64,000 bases of DNA, taken from Closterium sp. Naga37s-1 (Eukaryota; Streptophyta; Zygnematophyceae; Desmidiales; Closteriaceae). Positions 47,901-60,966 of the stretch are shown here, in pieces. Made by a program: the position numbers and the translations under genes. The notes beneath the pieces were generated by a model. The model was not told the DNA's origin. It worked only from the letters and a program-made list of their open reading frames with translations, and did no database searches. Within the stretch, counting starts at the first letter, position 1, and each line of letters begins with the position of its first letter. The stretch lies in the NCBI GenBank assembly GCA_947471745.1, contig CANJKZ010000436.1, positions 124,001-188,000 of the forward strand, read 5' to 3'.

Positions 47901-50900
47901 CAAAAATCTGATATAGCCACAACTACTTTTGATAAAAACAAAAATTAATCTTGCTTATTATAGTTTCGCAACAATTAATTCCACCATAAATGAGATTTGA
48001 CAAATTCACATATTATTTTTTTATTTTGTGACTGGCTGTAGTGATTAGCACTTTGCACATTTTGATCTGCACATTTCATATACAACATTACGAACAACAA
48101 TGTTACTAATTGGCCACTTTCTAGCATGCACCCTACATGCAGCATGTTGTAGACACTATAATACTCACTAAGAAAAGCTCCTGCACAAACCTCACTACCC
48201 AATGCATTATGTTGTTCTCCTACAGCATACAATAACAAACAAGATAGCAGGAACAAACGACATAGCAGGTTCTTACCTCACGAATACATGACAAAGCGTG
48301 ACAAAATCGCCTTCCGTATTCTGCATAGAGTGGCGACATTCAGCCAGGGGGGGGGTGGGGTAAGAGTGAGGAATGAGTAGTGAGAACAGGATAAATATTA
48401 GTGCACGAGGAAACATATAGAGGACCCGGATGGATTGGGAAACAACGTTGTCACGCCGCTGGTGTCTATTATGCACCGAATGCTCACGAGAAAAGAAGTC
48501 TTTCCAGATAGGAAGCTAATGTCTTGGTGATACGCCATCTGCAAAACCTTGCGGTGACGGCAACGAATTGCAAGGAAACAAATCGTGTGATGGCGAGAAG
48601 GCATGAGGGAAACCTGGATGCCGACAAATAAAACGGCGGCAATAGAAAACATAGTGATGCCATGAAGCAAGCGGAATGAGTGACGCTCATCCTGAAACCC
48701 CATCGTACAGCATTTCAACTCACCTTACGACGAGCGCCAATTCTTAGGTCGATACGCGTAGACCTTGGGAAGATCATGCATCACTCCCGTGTTCGATAAT
48801 CTGCCATGAAGATACGATCGTGAACTACGATAGATTAGATGCAAGTCATTGAAACAGCGGCAACATCTAAAATACTATGACATCGCTAGTAGAAAGGGGA
48901 AGGAGCCTATTTCCTAAATGTGTAAGCAAAACCTAACCACCATTAGAAGCTCATCATAGTTAATCGAGACAACCTGCTACTTGTTCAAGTAAGCAGCGTG
49001 GAGCTCTCGTTGTAACTGCTCTACGTGAGTATCATGAGCTGAAAACGACATAAGGAATGACGAGTGAGAAACAGGATGGATGAGGATAAGTACTTGAAAG
49101 GTGCTGGGAGAGGAGAGGCAGTAGAAGGTGTTGTCGAAGAGCTCCGATTGGTTGGTGAACTAGATTGTGCCACGTAACCCAACCCATCACTGGAACTACC
49201 ATATGTTGAACGATGTGATAGTAAACCCAGAATCGGAGAAGACACAATCGTAATTTGTCAATTCGACATGTTGAGAAACGAAGTGTACAGTAAAAGGCTT
49301 ACCCACCATTCCCGTACGTGGCTGCCTTGGCAGATTCAGAGTAGTGACAAAATAGGCAGGGCCATGAACTTTCCCGCCGAAGTTGGTTGGGGTAACCTCG
49401 GGGTACTCTCCCAAACCGTAAACCGATTCGATTGGTCGAATGTTCTGTTTCCACGTTGGGCGCTACGGTTGGCGGTTGTCGCTGACGTCGCCACCGTCTG
49501 GGGTAAGCTGTAGGTAACTTTAGAGTGAACTTGTGGGTCTCCTTGTGAGGGTGACTCTGGGGTCACCATCATTCTCAAAGTGATTTCGGCTGAGCGAATT
49601 TTGGGATGCAGAAGGAGAAAGCTCAGCTGTCAATTGCATGCTTCCTGAGATACCATCTCCTTGTGGCAGAATCTGAGAACCAACGTCTGGCTTCATGCTT
49701 CACATGTGAGATCGGTCGCCATTGGCATGCCTAGGCATGGCTGGAAAGCATGTTTCTCCCTCATGACCTGCCTCTCCTGCTCCCTCCCACCCCCCCGGTG
49801 TGGGCTGGACAGCAGGGTGCAGGGGAACACATGTATCACGCTGATTCTTGCCCTTGTCACCTTCTGCCCTTGTCACCTCCTCCCTGTCACCTTCTCCCTG
49901 TCACCTCCTCCCTGTCACCTTCTCCCTGTCACCTCCTCCCTGTCACCTTCTCCCTGTCACCTCCTCCCTGTCACCTTCTCCCTGTCACCTTCTCCCTGTC
50001 ACCTTCTACCTGTCACCTTCTCCCTGTCCCCTTCTCCCTGTCCCCTTCTCCCTGTCACCTTCTCCCTGTCACCTTCTCCCTGTCACCTTTTGCCCCTGTC
50101 CCCTTCTCCCTGTCACCTTCTTCCTGTCACCTTCTGCCCCTGTCACCTTCTCCCTGTCACTGTCTCTCCTTTTCCCCACCTCTCCCCACTCCCCTCTCAG
50201 GTTCGGGCTGGACAGCAGGGCGTTGGGATTGAAAATGATGTCACTGACACATGCCATCTTATCACGGCTCACCATGGTTCACCATGGCTCACTGACAAAA
50301 CATACCAGTGCAATAAAATTTGCAACCTTCACATGTGCAGCTCACTCACTGACCTCTTTCTGAAAGTCCACGTCGATCAGCTTGGCGCGCTTGACAGCCC
50401 ACATGGTAATGCCATCGCGGGGAGACACACCCTTGTACACATCGCCAAAGGCACCCGAGCCCAGCTGGTTGTCCTCGGACCAGTCGTTGGTGGCCTTGAG
50501 GACTTCTGCTAGTGAGAATTCGGTGCAGTGCGAGGATGCCAGGCTGCTCCCCGAGCCTGCTCGTGGGGTCATATGTGAAAGGAGGTGCATGGGTGCAGGG
50601 GAAAATGCCTGGGCACGAGTTGAGTGGAGTCGAGTCAGGTCGAGTTCGGCCGGCCTCAGTCGAATCATGTGACGAGTCGAGTCCCATGACTTGGCCCAAC
50701 ATTCTAGGGAATTGATTTGCGGCGTGCCAATCAGTTCACGGGATATTCTACACAGAGCCTCTACAAATCTTTGCAGCTCCAAAACCTGGAAACTGAGATT
50801 TAGACCATCTACTGCCTCAACACCTTGTGCCACTTAAGTTCCAGAGCTGTGTGGCCATGCATACAGGCCTGTACGCTGGGGATTGAAGTGAATGCGTGCA

Positions 50901-52998
50901 CCAAGCCACGCTGTTAGTGGGGAGTCGATCTCACTCATTTCATGGCAAGAGATTTGAGAGCTCGGTTTCGGCTGCTGGATTTTGTCGAGTCGAGCATGAT
51001 TAGTCTTGCAGACTTGCATGCAGATGTCTAAGTTCATGCAATGGAGAACTAGCTCCTCACTTATCGCCATGGTTGAAACAAGACAGGGTTTGGTTATTCA
51101 GAATGAACTCTTCTGGTTGCTTTGTCTCCCTACCTTGTGGTTTCAGCTTGATTTTGTGTGTGAAGTAAAGCAGAGCTGCACCAAGAAGTAGGAGAATGAC
51201 CATAGCGGCAACAATAATGCCAATGATGGCGCCCAATGACACTGTACCCGCACCTCCTGCTGAGGAAGAGTTGCAGTGGGGACTGCATGAAGGTTATAAC
51301 TAGAAGAGTTGTCAAGAGGGCGTTATAACGTGTGAGCAATAAACGTTCAGCCAAGCAGGCAAGTGCGTAAAAAACGATCAGAAGGGTGATGCTCCGCGGT
51401 AAGAGAGCCTAGATTGATCGTAATTTTGCATGATCTCAATGCGAGAAAACTCTACACCCCTCTTATTGTCCAAAGTAGGTGAGGTGCTTTTTAACAATTC
51501 GGGCAAGCATTGTGTCATGCCTTGTCCCATGCCTTGTGCCCATGCATTCTGCCATGCCTTGTGCCTTGCATTGCGCCATGCGTTGTGCCATGGCTTGTGC
51601 CATGCATTGTGCAACGCCTTGTCCCTTGACTTGTGCCCATGCATTGTGCCATGCGCTGTGTGTGTGTCATGTCTTGTGCCATGCATTGTCCCATGCTCTG
51701 TGCCATGCCTTGTGCTCATGCCTTGTGCTCATGCCTTGTGCTCATGCCTTGTGTTCATGCCTTGTGCTCATGCCTTGTGCCATGCCTTGTGCCATGCCTT
51801 GTGCCATGCCTTGTGCCATGCATTGACATGCCTTGTCCGTGCATTGCCTTGTCTTTTGCCATGCCTTGCCACGCGTTGCTTGCTGTACTCTGAAATGCCT
51901 TCCTCCATGCATCGAGTTTCGACTCTTGAGACCGTACTTTGCTGATGTTTATTTACTTGCCTGCAGATTGGTAGCAAGTCTTGCAGAAGGATTGACATGT
52001 GCCACAAAAGGCTGCGTTGGGAGATTGTGTTGTGCCACAGGCGGAGTAGTCAGGTGGGCATACGAGGTTGGTGCCAGAGACGTCACTGCAGTGGAAACGG
52101 GAAATGGAAAGGCGGAACTCATGGGCACAACTGCACGTACACTTTTTTGTAAGCTGCGAAAAGCTGCAAGACTCTACTAATCCTGCAAGAGTGCTCTTTA
52201 TGGCCCACCCATGTCAAGTATATATCACACTGCTTACTTTTTTTTTTACAGCTTTGGTACTTGCTGAAGCCTACTCACGGGTTCAGTTCCAGTTAAGTAT
52301 CTTCTCAAACATACTTAGAAGTTTATTCCAGATTGGTACTTGCTCAAGCATACTCACAAGTTCGGTTCGGTTCTGGCACTTTCTCAAGCCCACTTGCTCA
52401 GCCTATTACAAGATCAGTTTGGCTTTGGTACTTGCTCAAGCCTCTTACAAGGTTCGTTCGGGTTTCATACTTGCTCAAGCCTACTTACAAGTACTTCAAT
52501 AAAGTGAAGCCTCCAATCTCAGCTGGAATCTCACCGCTGAGATCATTATCAGAAAGGTTTCTGGTCACAAGGGGTGGATGAAAAGTACAGGAGAAATCTC
52601 AGTTAGCCTAGCCTCCTGCACACAGCAACGCAGCGCCGTGCATCCATCTACATGAAGCAACGCAACAACACATGATTGAACCATGTATGGCGGGTTGGTC
52701 CAACGGGACTGGGAAACAACTACTGAGAGAAGATGCATGGTGTTGGCAAACCACTGAACTGGTCACAGGTCGTCCCAGAATGCTTAGGAACGGCAACTGG
52801 GGTGTGGAGGGGCCACAAAGCGCTAATGGAAGTGAGTTGATAGATCTAGATCTGTTTGTAGTCATTAGCTGATCACGCTCTCAGAATTCTTTGAAACAGA
52901 CTGTGGAGGGCCAAACAACAACGTACAGATAGTTGAGGCGATCAAGCAATTCAAAGTCACTGAATATGTTGCCACTGAGGGAATTGGATGAGAGATCC
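44928..52998 (-). CDS. LRR receptor-like protein kinase, copy 3, split by a 2.4-kb insert
   Basis: Same gene as copies 1 and 2. N-terminal exons: 52,927-52,998, 52,489-52,560 (LRR), 51,961-52,163 (ten-cysteine), 51,134-51,259 (transmembrane), 50,354-50,556 (complete P-loop exon). C-terminal exons: 47,263-47,407, 46,672-46,811 (HRDIKPAN), 46,252-46,391 (DFG), 45,596-45,680, 44,928-45,236. Between them lie the E insert (47,821-50,224) and a 104-nt stump of the P-loop exon (47,717-47,820) that has a donor but no acceptor. Since the complete exon keeps its own donor at 50,353, splicing to 47,407 would give an intact protein with an intron about 2.6 kb longer. Whether the stump or insert disturbs splicing is unknown. 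Confidence 0.72.
47588..47820 (-). repeat. 233-bp duplication flanking the insert, left copy
   Basis: Identical by eye to 50,225-50,457. Covers the 3' 104 nt of the P-loop exon (47,717-47,820), its donor and the first ~129 bp of the following intron. Confidence 0.93.
47821..50224 (+). mobile_element. Inserted fragment of element E in kinase copy 3
   Basis: 2,404 bp, same orientation as E copies 2-4 and 6. Starts a few bases before the usual ATTTTGCAAAC edge (at 47,833) and stops in GGACAGCAGGGCGTTGGG, about 85 bp before the point where copy 2 is cut. TGGG at the right junction is shared with the target. Minisatellite at about 49,856-50,160. The antisense gene-like region is retained. Confidence 0.88.
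50225..50457 (-). repeat. 233-bp duplication flanking the insert, right copy
   Basis: Direct repeat of 47,588-47,820. Here it is continuous with the rest of the P-loop exon (to 50,556). Confidence 0.93.
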
Positions 52999-53719
52999 CT
53001 GTGCATTGTGTGTTGTGGGAATTGGATGAGAAAAAGAAGAGATGAGTATAGCAGGCATGGCGGCCCACGGGGGTTCGATGGGTCGAGATCCCATCAGGTG
53101 GAGAGCACTGTTGGGAGCACGGAGGAGAACAAGCAGCCTTCGCTGGAAGCAGGGAGGGTGGGGGGTGGAGGGGAATGTAAGTAGTTGGGGAAACGTAGTT
53201 TAGGTTGTGGCATGAGGGAACGCAAGGAACTGGGATGGTCTTTGAAAGAAGAATGGAAAAGGGCACATGGATGGGCGCACAGCACACGAGCTATGCGAGT
53301 GGGAAATGAAGAGCAAAATGATGTGGGATAAGACAGAATTCCACTTCACAAACTCCTGCAAGTCTGCGAGCTTTCAAATGCAGTGCACCGAAACTGTGGG
53401 AGCGTTTTGAATTAGAGGCAAACGAACTACTCCATAGTATATGACCGCAATCCATCAGCATTGGTTCCACCAACCAACTTGAAGTAAATTGGAATAGCTA
53501 GGTCCGTCAAGGGAGTGGTCATGAGCCTATTGTAAATACATGGCTATCCTAGCTCATGACGAGCCTACTTGGCTCGGACGAGCCAAGCCAACCTGGCAAG
53601 AATCTAGTTCTGTGACGGCCAAAGGTCGGCCATTGCTCAACCCGAAAGCCTCAGGCCAGCCCGACCAACAATGCAGGCTGGACAAGACCAGCATGCGGCA
53701 CTAGTTTTGCCTATGGGGG

Positions 53720-53851
53720 TGTGTCACACATATATGATATAGCCTGTGTAGGCTGTAGTGGGGTAGACAATAGGGGGTACAGCTTTTCTAGGGTTTCATA
53801 CTTGTACATTTCTCATTCCTAGTCAATTCATTCATCGTTCTTATTCTCACA
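53720..53851 (+). mobile_element. Diverged copia A-type LTR, second unit
   Basis: Counterpart of 34,610-34,741 with the same TATGGGGG tract in front. The AT-rich, TATA-containing block follows at 53,852-54,608. Confidence 0.55.
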
Positions 53852-54608
53852 GAATCGACTGTAGAAATAACGAGCGCTGGTTCTGTAGGTCGCGTAATTC
53901 TCTCTAAGTCGAAATTCGCGTCCGATCTCGGCCGTTGAGTAGAATTTCGATATGACGCTCCAAATTCCAACTTTTTTGGGGTGAAATTCTCAAGGCCGTT
54001 GAGATTCGAATCGATCTGACGGTCGAAATTCCAAATTTTTCGCCACTGGACCTGAGGAGTGTTCGAAAACCGGTTCGATGGGGACCTTAAAAAATAGCGC
54101 GGAATTGGTTTACGTACCCGAAATCGGTGCTTTCCTTTGTCGCCCTCGCGGCTTTAAAAGCTAGGTTTTAGCGGTTGAAAAACTTCGCTTGCAAACAGGC
54201 TTTGATTACCAAGTGTGAGGATCTATGATCGAGCTTAGAAAAATGGGTTTGAATTGAATGATCCACTAGGGTACAAGAGGAGGCTATATATAGGCTTGAC
54301 ACAAGGCCAGTTACCCAAGTGTTACGCGAATGTTCCGAGGGTCGCGAAGCGTCCCGAACAGAACCTTTCCAAACTTTGTAGAAATCAATTCGGTGGAAAC
54401 CGAATAGGCTTGAGTTCGGTGCACGTAACTTGGTTCGATGCTATAACTATAATATAATATAGGAATGCACCTAAGCTAGGAAATCAAGCATAAATATGCA
54501 TGATAAAATAAACCCAAGCTAGTAATAGCATAACAAAGTCCAGGCAAGCTAGCAAAGCCAGCATAAGCCATCATACTCTCACACCCCCGCTGTCTAGAGC
54601 TGCGTAGG
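53852..54608. promoter_or_regulatory. AT-rich block with TATA-like element, second unit
   Basis: Counterpart of 34,742-35,519. CTATATATAGGC at about 54,283-54,294. Has a single GGCTTTAAAAGCTAGGTTTT where the first unit has two. Confidence 0.35.
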
Positions 54609-57600
54609 CACGGTGTGGATATCTTTGCTCTGTACTATGACGCTATCCTTACTGCCATGTATCCTTTCGCGACAGCACCACAGTCACACCACTGCACTGG
54701 TTGCATTCTCTCTGGCTGACCCCTCTGGGGGCCTGGTTCTTGCACGTTCCTTCACTGTTCTCCCGTGTCCGGCTGTTCCGTCTGGCTCACTGTCAGGTCT
54801 TCACCTCCCCTCGTTTTCTACAAACTTGGTGAGTAACGCCATCCTTCAGGATGCTTGGGTTGACACCTTTACCCTTGGAGGACAGCGTGTGGTGATCTGC
54901 ACGTGTGCGCGGACGGGCCTGTCACCTGGCCACGTTCACCCGTCGACCTAGGTCGAGCCTGTACACACTAACTACTGAGCCTCTTCAGGTAGCTACATCT
55001 GCGTCCGCGTCAGGTCAGCTAGCAGCCCCCTATTCGTGTCACCTCCTGTCGCACCAGACTCTCCTTTGGCACCACCGCCTTGGTCACCCCTCCCTGCCAC
55101 GCCTCCGTGGCATGCACTCCCACCTCCTTGTCTCTGGTCTTCCCAGATCTCTGCCTCCCCTCCCACCCTCGCCTGCCCCTCCCTGCCTTCTCTGTGTCGA
55201 GGGGCAGCAGCGCGCCGCTCCTCACTCCTCCTCGTTTCCCCCGACGACTGCTTCCCTGCAGACTCTCCACATGGACGTGTGGGGCCCAGCCAGCGTCAAG
55301 GGACAGGGCCGCGAGCGATACTTTCTACTGGTTGTTGATGACTAATCGCGTTACACCACGGTCTTCCCCTTGCGTAACAAGGGGGAGGTCCCTGATGTCT
55401 TGATCCCTTGGATCCGCGCTGTCCGTCTCCAGCTCCGCGAGCGGTTTGACACGGACCTTCCAGTCCTGCGTCTGCACTCTGACAGAGGTGGTGAGTTCTC
55501 CTCCGACCTCTTGCGGGACTTTTGTCGTGGGGAGGGCATCCTCCACTCGTTCATGCTTCTGGCCTCTCCGCGGCAGAATGGGGGTTGTGAGCGCCGCATT
55601 GGCTTAGTCAGGGAGGTCGCTCGTACCTCCATGATCCATGCGGTTGCTCCCCATTTTCTGTGGCCGTTTGCGGTCTGGTACACTGCGCACCAGCTCAACC
55701 TTTGGCCCCGTGTCTCCTTGCCGGAGACCTCGCCTACACTGCGTTGGACGGGGGAGGTTGGCGATGCATCGGTGTTCCGGGTCTGGGGCTGTCGTGCCTT
55801 TGTCCGCGATACCTCCGCGGACAAGCTTCCTCCCGCGCCGTTCCCTGCGTCTTCCTTGGCTTTCCCCCTGACGCGCCTGGTTGGCAGTTTTACCCCCCCA
55901 CCTCGCACCGTGTCCTGCCCCCTCAGGACGTCACGTTCGATGAGTCGGTTCCTTTTTACCATCTCTTCCCCTACCGCACTGCCCCACTCCCCCTCTCGCC
56001 GCTCTTCTTCACTCCAAGTCCCCCTCCGGTAGACCGCGTGCCCCCTCAGGGTCCTGCTCCTTCAGGTGTGTCTCAGGTAGACCCACTCCCCTTGGTTGAG
56101 CCTGTCGAGGTTACTTGTGACTCTGGTGCTGCTCGGGGTGCTGCATATGGGGGTGCTGAGCCTGCGGTTGTGAAGCCTGAGCGTGTGGGGCCTGGAGGTG
56201 CTCAGCCTGCGAGTGCGGAGCCCAGGGTTGTTGAGCCTGAGCGTGTGGGGCTTGGGGGTGCTGAGCATGCGGGTTTGGAGCTTGGGGGTGCTGCGTCTTA
56301 GCATGTAGAGCCTGGGGGTGCTGAGCATGTGGGTGTGGAGCCTGGGGGTGCTGAGTCTGGGGGTGCTGAGCCTAGGGGTACTGCGTCTACACTATAGGAG
56401 CCTCTCTCACCACAGCAACTGCGCAAGTGGTACACTCAGCGCACACACCTTCGGAGTGGCGCTGCTAGAGCTAGAGGCCCTGCAGCTGCTAGTCCTGGAG
56501 GTGCTAGAGGTACTACTGGTACTGGAGGTACTGGAGGTGCTGGAGCTACCAGTCCTGGAGGTCCTGCAGGTGCCTCGCCCCAGCGGTCTAGCCAGCGGGA
56601 GCCTCTCTCACCACAGCAGCTGCGCGAGTGGTACGCTTAGCGCACCCGCCTCCGGTGTCGCGCTGCTGGAGCTGGAGGCCCTGCCGCTGGAGGTGCTGGC
56701 GCTGGAGGCACTGGTGCTGCTGGTGCTGGAGGTGCTGGTGGTGCTGGCACTACTGGTCCCGGGGGTGCTTGTGCTGGAGGTGCTGGAGCTGCCGGAGCTC
56801 GTGGTGCTGTGGGCTCTAGAGCTGGAGGCAGTGGAGCTGGAGGTACTGCAGGTGCTGGAGCTGCTGGTCCTGGAGGTGCTCGTACTGGAGGCGCTGGAGC
56901 TGCCGGAGCTGGTGGTGCTGCTGGTGCTGGAGGTGCTGGAGGCACTAGAGGTGCTGGAGCTGCTGGTTCTAGAGGTGCTCGTGCTGGGGGTTCTGGAGCT
57001 GCCGAAGCTAGTGGTGCTGCTGGTGCTGGAGGTGCTGGGGGTACTGGAGCTGCTGGAGCTGGTGGTGGTGCTGCTGCTGGAGGTGCTGGAGGTGCTGGAG
57101 GTGCTGGAGCTGCTGGTCCCGGAGGTGCTCGTACTGGAGGTACTGGAGTTGTTGGAGCTGGTGGTGTTGCAGGTGCTGGAGCTGGAGACCCTGGAGCTGG
57201 GGGTGCTGGCGCTGGGGGTGCTGGAGCTGTCAGTACTGGTGCTGGAGGCACTGTGCATCGGCGGCTGTTTTTCGTTCCGCCGTTGCCGTCGTCTCTGTCG
57301 CCACCTGGCTCGGCACTTTCCCAGGTTCTTAGTCTCCCGTCTTCTACTGGCCGTACTCCTCCCATGCTGTGTCCACCGCCTGACCAGTCGCAGCCACAGT
57401 TACAGCCAGACTCCCCACTGCCTGCCCCTTTTCCTTACACTAAGCAGACTGACTCCCTTACAGAGCGTCGTGAGCCTGCGTCTCATCCCGCCTCGCCTGT
57501 TCGCGCTGTTCGCACTCGTAGGCGTCCTCCTCCTGTCCCCGGCACTCACACTATGGCACTTCATCCTTCCTCTATTCCACTTCGAGTTCCCCTGCCGTCT

Positions 57601-59050
57601 CCTCCTGCGTCCTCTCTTCCTGACTTAGTTCGTGCTGCCAGTCCTACTGTCACCCGTCTCCTAGCCACTGTTGTCACCGACCCTTTGTTTGACTCACTGC
57701 TGCCTCTGCCCTTGTTGCTGAGCTTGTCGACTTTGTTGCTAGCTAACGTCTCGACTAAGGGACCCGTAATCGCCTTTACGTAAGGGTGCGGAGTCGTAAC
57801 CGCACTCTCTTGACTTCAGCACAGCTTTCTTACAGGGCAGCCTGCACGAGGAGATCTGGTTGCGCCGCCCACCTGGCTTCACTGGGTCGTTTCCTGCAGG
57901 TACCCAATAGAGCGTCCAGCGGCCAGTCTACGGTCTTTGCCAGGCGCCTCATGAGTGGCACGACACACTGAGGACTACACTTGTGGGTCTTGGGTTTGCT
58001 CCTTCGACTGCTGACCCGTGGCTGTTTCTGCGCACCGACACTTTGCTGCCGCCGTTCTACATCCTCGTGTACGTCGACGACTTGGTTTTTGCCACTGCTG
58101 ACACTGAGGCTGTGACTCTAGTGAAGTCGGAGCTGCAGAAGAGACACACGTGCACAGACCTGGGTGAGCTGCACAGCTATCTTGGCTTGCAGATCACCCG
58201 GGACAGAGCACGGCGCACCATCACCCTGACTCAGTCACACATGGTGCACCAGGTCCTTCAGCGCTTCGGCTTCACTTGGTCCTCGCCACAGTCCACTCTT
58301 GCTACCGGTCATTCGCTCTCAGCTCCACCTCTGGACGAGTCCGTAGAGCTGAGTGGCCCGTATCCAGAGCTTGTGGGCTGCCTCATATACCTGATGACCT
58401 ACACTCGACCTGACCTTGCTTACCCTCTCAGCATCCTGGCATGCTACGTTGCGCCCGGGAGACACCGACCAGAGTACTGGGAGGCCGTTAAGAGGGTGTT
58501 ACGCTACTTGTGCAGTATGTCGGGCATGGGGCTCGTGCTTGGAGGACGGAGTCGACTTGTTCTCACTAGCCACGCAGACGCGTCTTGGGTTGACAATTTG
58601 GCCACGCAGCGGTCGACACAGGGTTACAGTTTCAGCCTTTGCTCCCGTTCTGTTTCTAAGCGGTCTACCCGCTCGTCTTCTATTCTCCATTCCAGTTGTG
58701 AAACTGAGATCTACACAGGGGCCATGGCTGCACAGGAGTTACGCTGGCTCACCTACCTGCTGACCGACTTGGGAGAGCGGCCTAGTTCACCTCCAGTTCT
58801 GTACGTAGACAACAAGGCTATGATTGCCTTGTGTCAGGAGCACAAACTGGAGCACAGGACAAAGCACATCACTCTGCATTACGTCGTTGCTCGAGAGTTG
58901 CAGCAGCGTGGTCAGCTTCGTCTTGCTTACGTGGCCACTCGGGCCAACACTGCTGATATATTCACCAAGGCACTTCAGCCTCGTGATCATCAGAGTTTCT
59001 GTACTGTTTTCGGCCTTGTGCCTACTTTTCCTCACTTGCTCATTTCGTGA
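54609..59050 (+). pseudogene. Copia A gag-pol remnant, unit 2
   Basis: Same organisation and defects as the 35,520-39,952 copy, including TAA at 55,343 in integrase and the reverse transcriptase deletion. Additional private damage: an extra in-frame stop in the Glu/Pro/Gly-rich linker (TCTTAG at about 56,296). Distal reverse transcriptase and RNase H frame at 57,983-59,050, with YVDDLVF and DNKAMIAL visible. Confidence 0.9.
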
Positions 59051-59277
59051 CTTTGCTTGTACTGTGATCTATATACTTGTACCTGCATGCTTACACTTGC
59101 TAGGTTGTGATCACTGTACTACTTGTTCCTATTTATATAACTCTGCATGTGAACTGGCCTTGTGGCCATTTGCTTGTGCTCAGAGTGTGTGGTGACTTTG
59201 TGATCCACGCTGAGCTTGCTTTGCTTTTCTTGACTGGTCTTGTGACCCCTTGTTCTCCCCCACTTTGCCTATGGGGG

Positions 59278-59410
59278 TGTGTCAAACTGTTATGTTCTGT
59301 GTTGTGTAGGCTGTAGTGGGGTAGCCTATATGGGGTACAACCCAATTAGGGTTAGTACTTGTATCACTTTCTTACTCAATGCAATCATTCCTGCTCATTA
59401 GATTCTGACA
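59278..59410 (+). mobile_element. 3' LTR of copia A, unit 2
   Basis: TGTGTCA...CTGACA, preceded by TATGGGGG and followed by the GGTCGG-CACGTGA-CCGACC hairpin. Confidence 0.7.
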
Positions 59411-60966
59411 CGGTCGGCACGTGACCGACCTGGCACTTGCGCAATGTGCGTGATGGTGTACGACGTGCTCAACTGTCTATCTGCATCTGGAAAGTAGGTG
59501 CGTGCACGTGCGCTATAGACATCTGCGGTTGCAATGCTGACAAGCTGCCGTAGTGCAGCGCTGGCATGTCAACGACTTGATGTGTTGGCAAGCCGCCTTC
59601 CAGCTGCGTTGGCACGCCATCGATTTGCCGCGCTGGCAAGCCGCCTCTGTGCTGCGCTGGAGGTCGACCTGCTTGTCTGCTAGGCTTGTTAGGTCCCTGA
59701 TCTAGTTATTGTTGCCAATTCCATTTGCATCAATGTTCTCCGATTGTTTTTGTGAAACTCTTGCTCTTTTGCCTTGTGAACACACAAGTGTTAGGGAATA
59801 CAAGGAACCATAGTCCAGCACCCAGTGTAGAGTGACTCTCCGCATGGTGGGGGGAGCACGGACAGCCCCTTAGATTACCTTCAGATTAGTAGCCAACTTA
59901 TCATACACCTAAGTTATTGCTACCCTGGCAGCCCAAGTAGACCATGGTGCTCACCTCCAGAGAAGCTAGAGGCATGGAGGAGACCTTGGGGGCACAAGAG
60001 TGCTCGACGACGCCACACGGCTGGCGTGACATCAACTCCTGCTATCAGGAATCTATACCTTCTGCTAGTATTGAATAAGCTGAAATCATATGTAGCAAGC
60101 ACAGCTAGAGTAGTTTCGCTGTTGGATTACAGTGCCGGGTACGAGATCGCTGGATAAGAGATGTAGGAGGTCAATCAGATCTAGATCTGGTCTTGACCTC
60201 CAATATCTTGTTTCCATGATTGAAATTGGTTGGGTTTTCTAGGTCATAAGCGGTGAATTTGGTGGCAAGGAAGAAAATTGTTGGAAACAAGTTTCTTAGG
60301 CAAATTCGTGGAATGGGGTGGGCTATGAAAAACGGTTTCAACAATTTGTGCTCCCATTTTTGCGCATAAAATCCTGCACTACCTACTAGATTTCTAGGTT
60401 TTTTTGCCTGCCCAGGCTTTTTGTCACCTGCCTGTCCGAGTGTCAAACCAGCGTCATTTTTCTCGAATGTTGTGCCCGCACTGCACCCGCCATCGCACAG
60501 GGACGGTTGGCCAGGGGCAGATGCATTCAGTGGGGGGAGGGGCGTGCAGTGGGGCAGGATTCCTAACCCGATCCAACCTCGGGTCGGCCCACTGCAGTCG
60601 CCCACGCCTGCTGTCGCTCACTTCTGCTACTACTATTTCTACTGCTGCTGCTGCTGCTGCTGCGGTCCTGCTGATGCACTGTGCTGCTGCCTCTTCTGCT
60701 TGCATGGCAGACTACCATCTGCTTGTGCCACATCCCAAAAACGTTTGGGCCGAACCCCCCCCCCCCCCCCCCCCTCAGGTTACCCACGGCTTACCCTGTG
60801 GCGGGATACCCCGTGGTCCTTGTCTAGGTGACCCGCGGGTAACCTCGACCACAATCACCTCCCGTGGTGACCCCGAGGTCACCCATTGGAGACCCCTCCC
60901 ATCATGCGGGAGCGAATCACACGCGAGTCGCTTTCGCACTATGCTATACATCGCCAACATTACAGA
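59411..60966 (+). repeat. Block J, copy 4
   Basis: As above. The poly-C tract at about 60,755-60,774 has 20 C. Confidence 0.8.
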
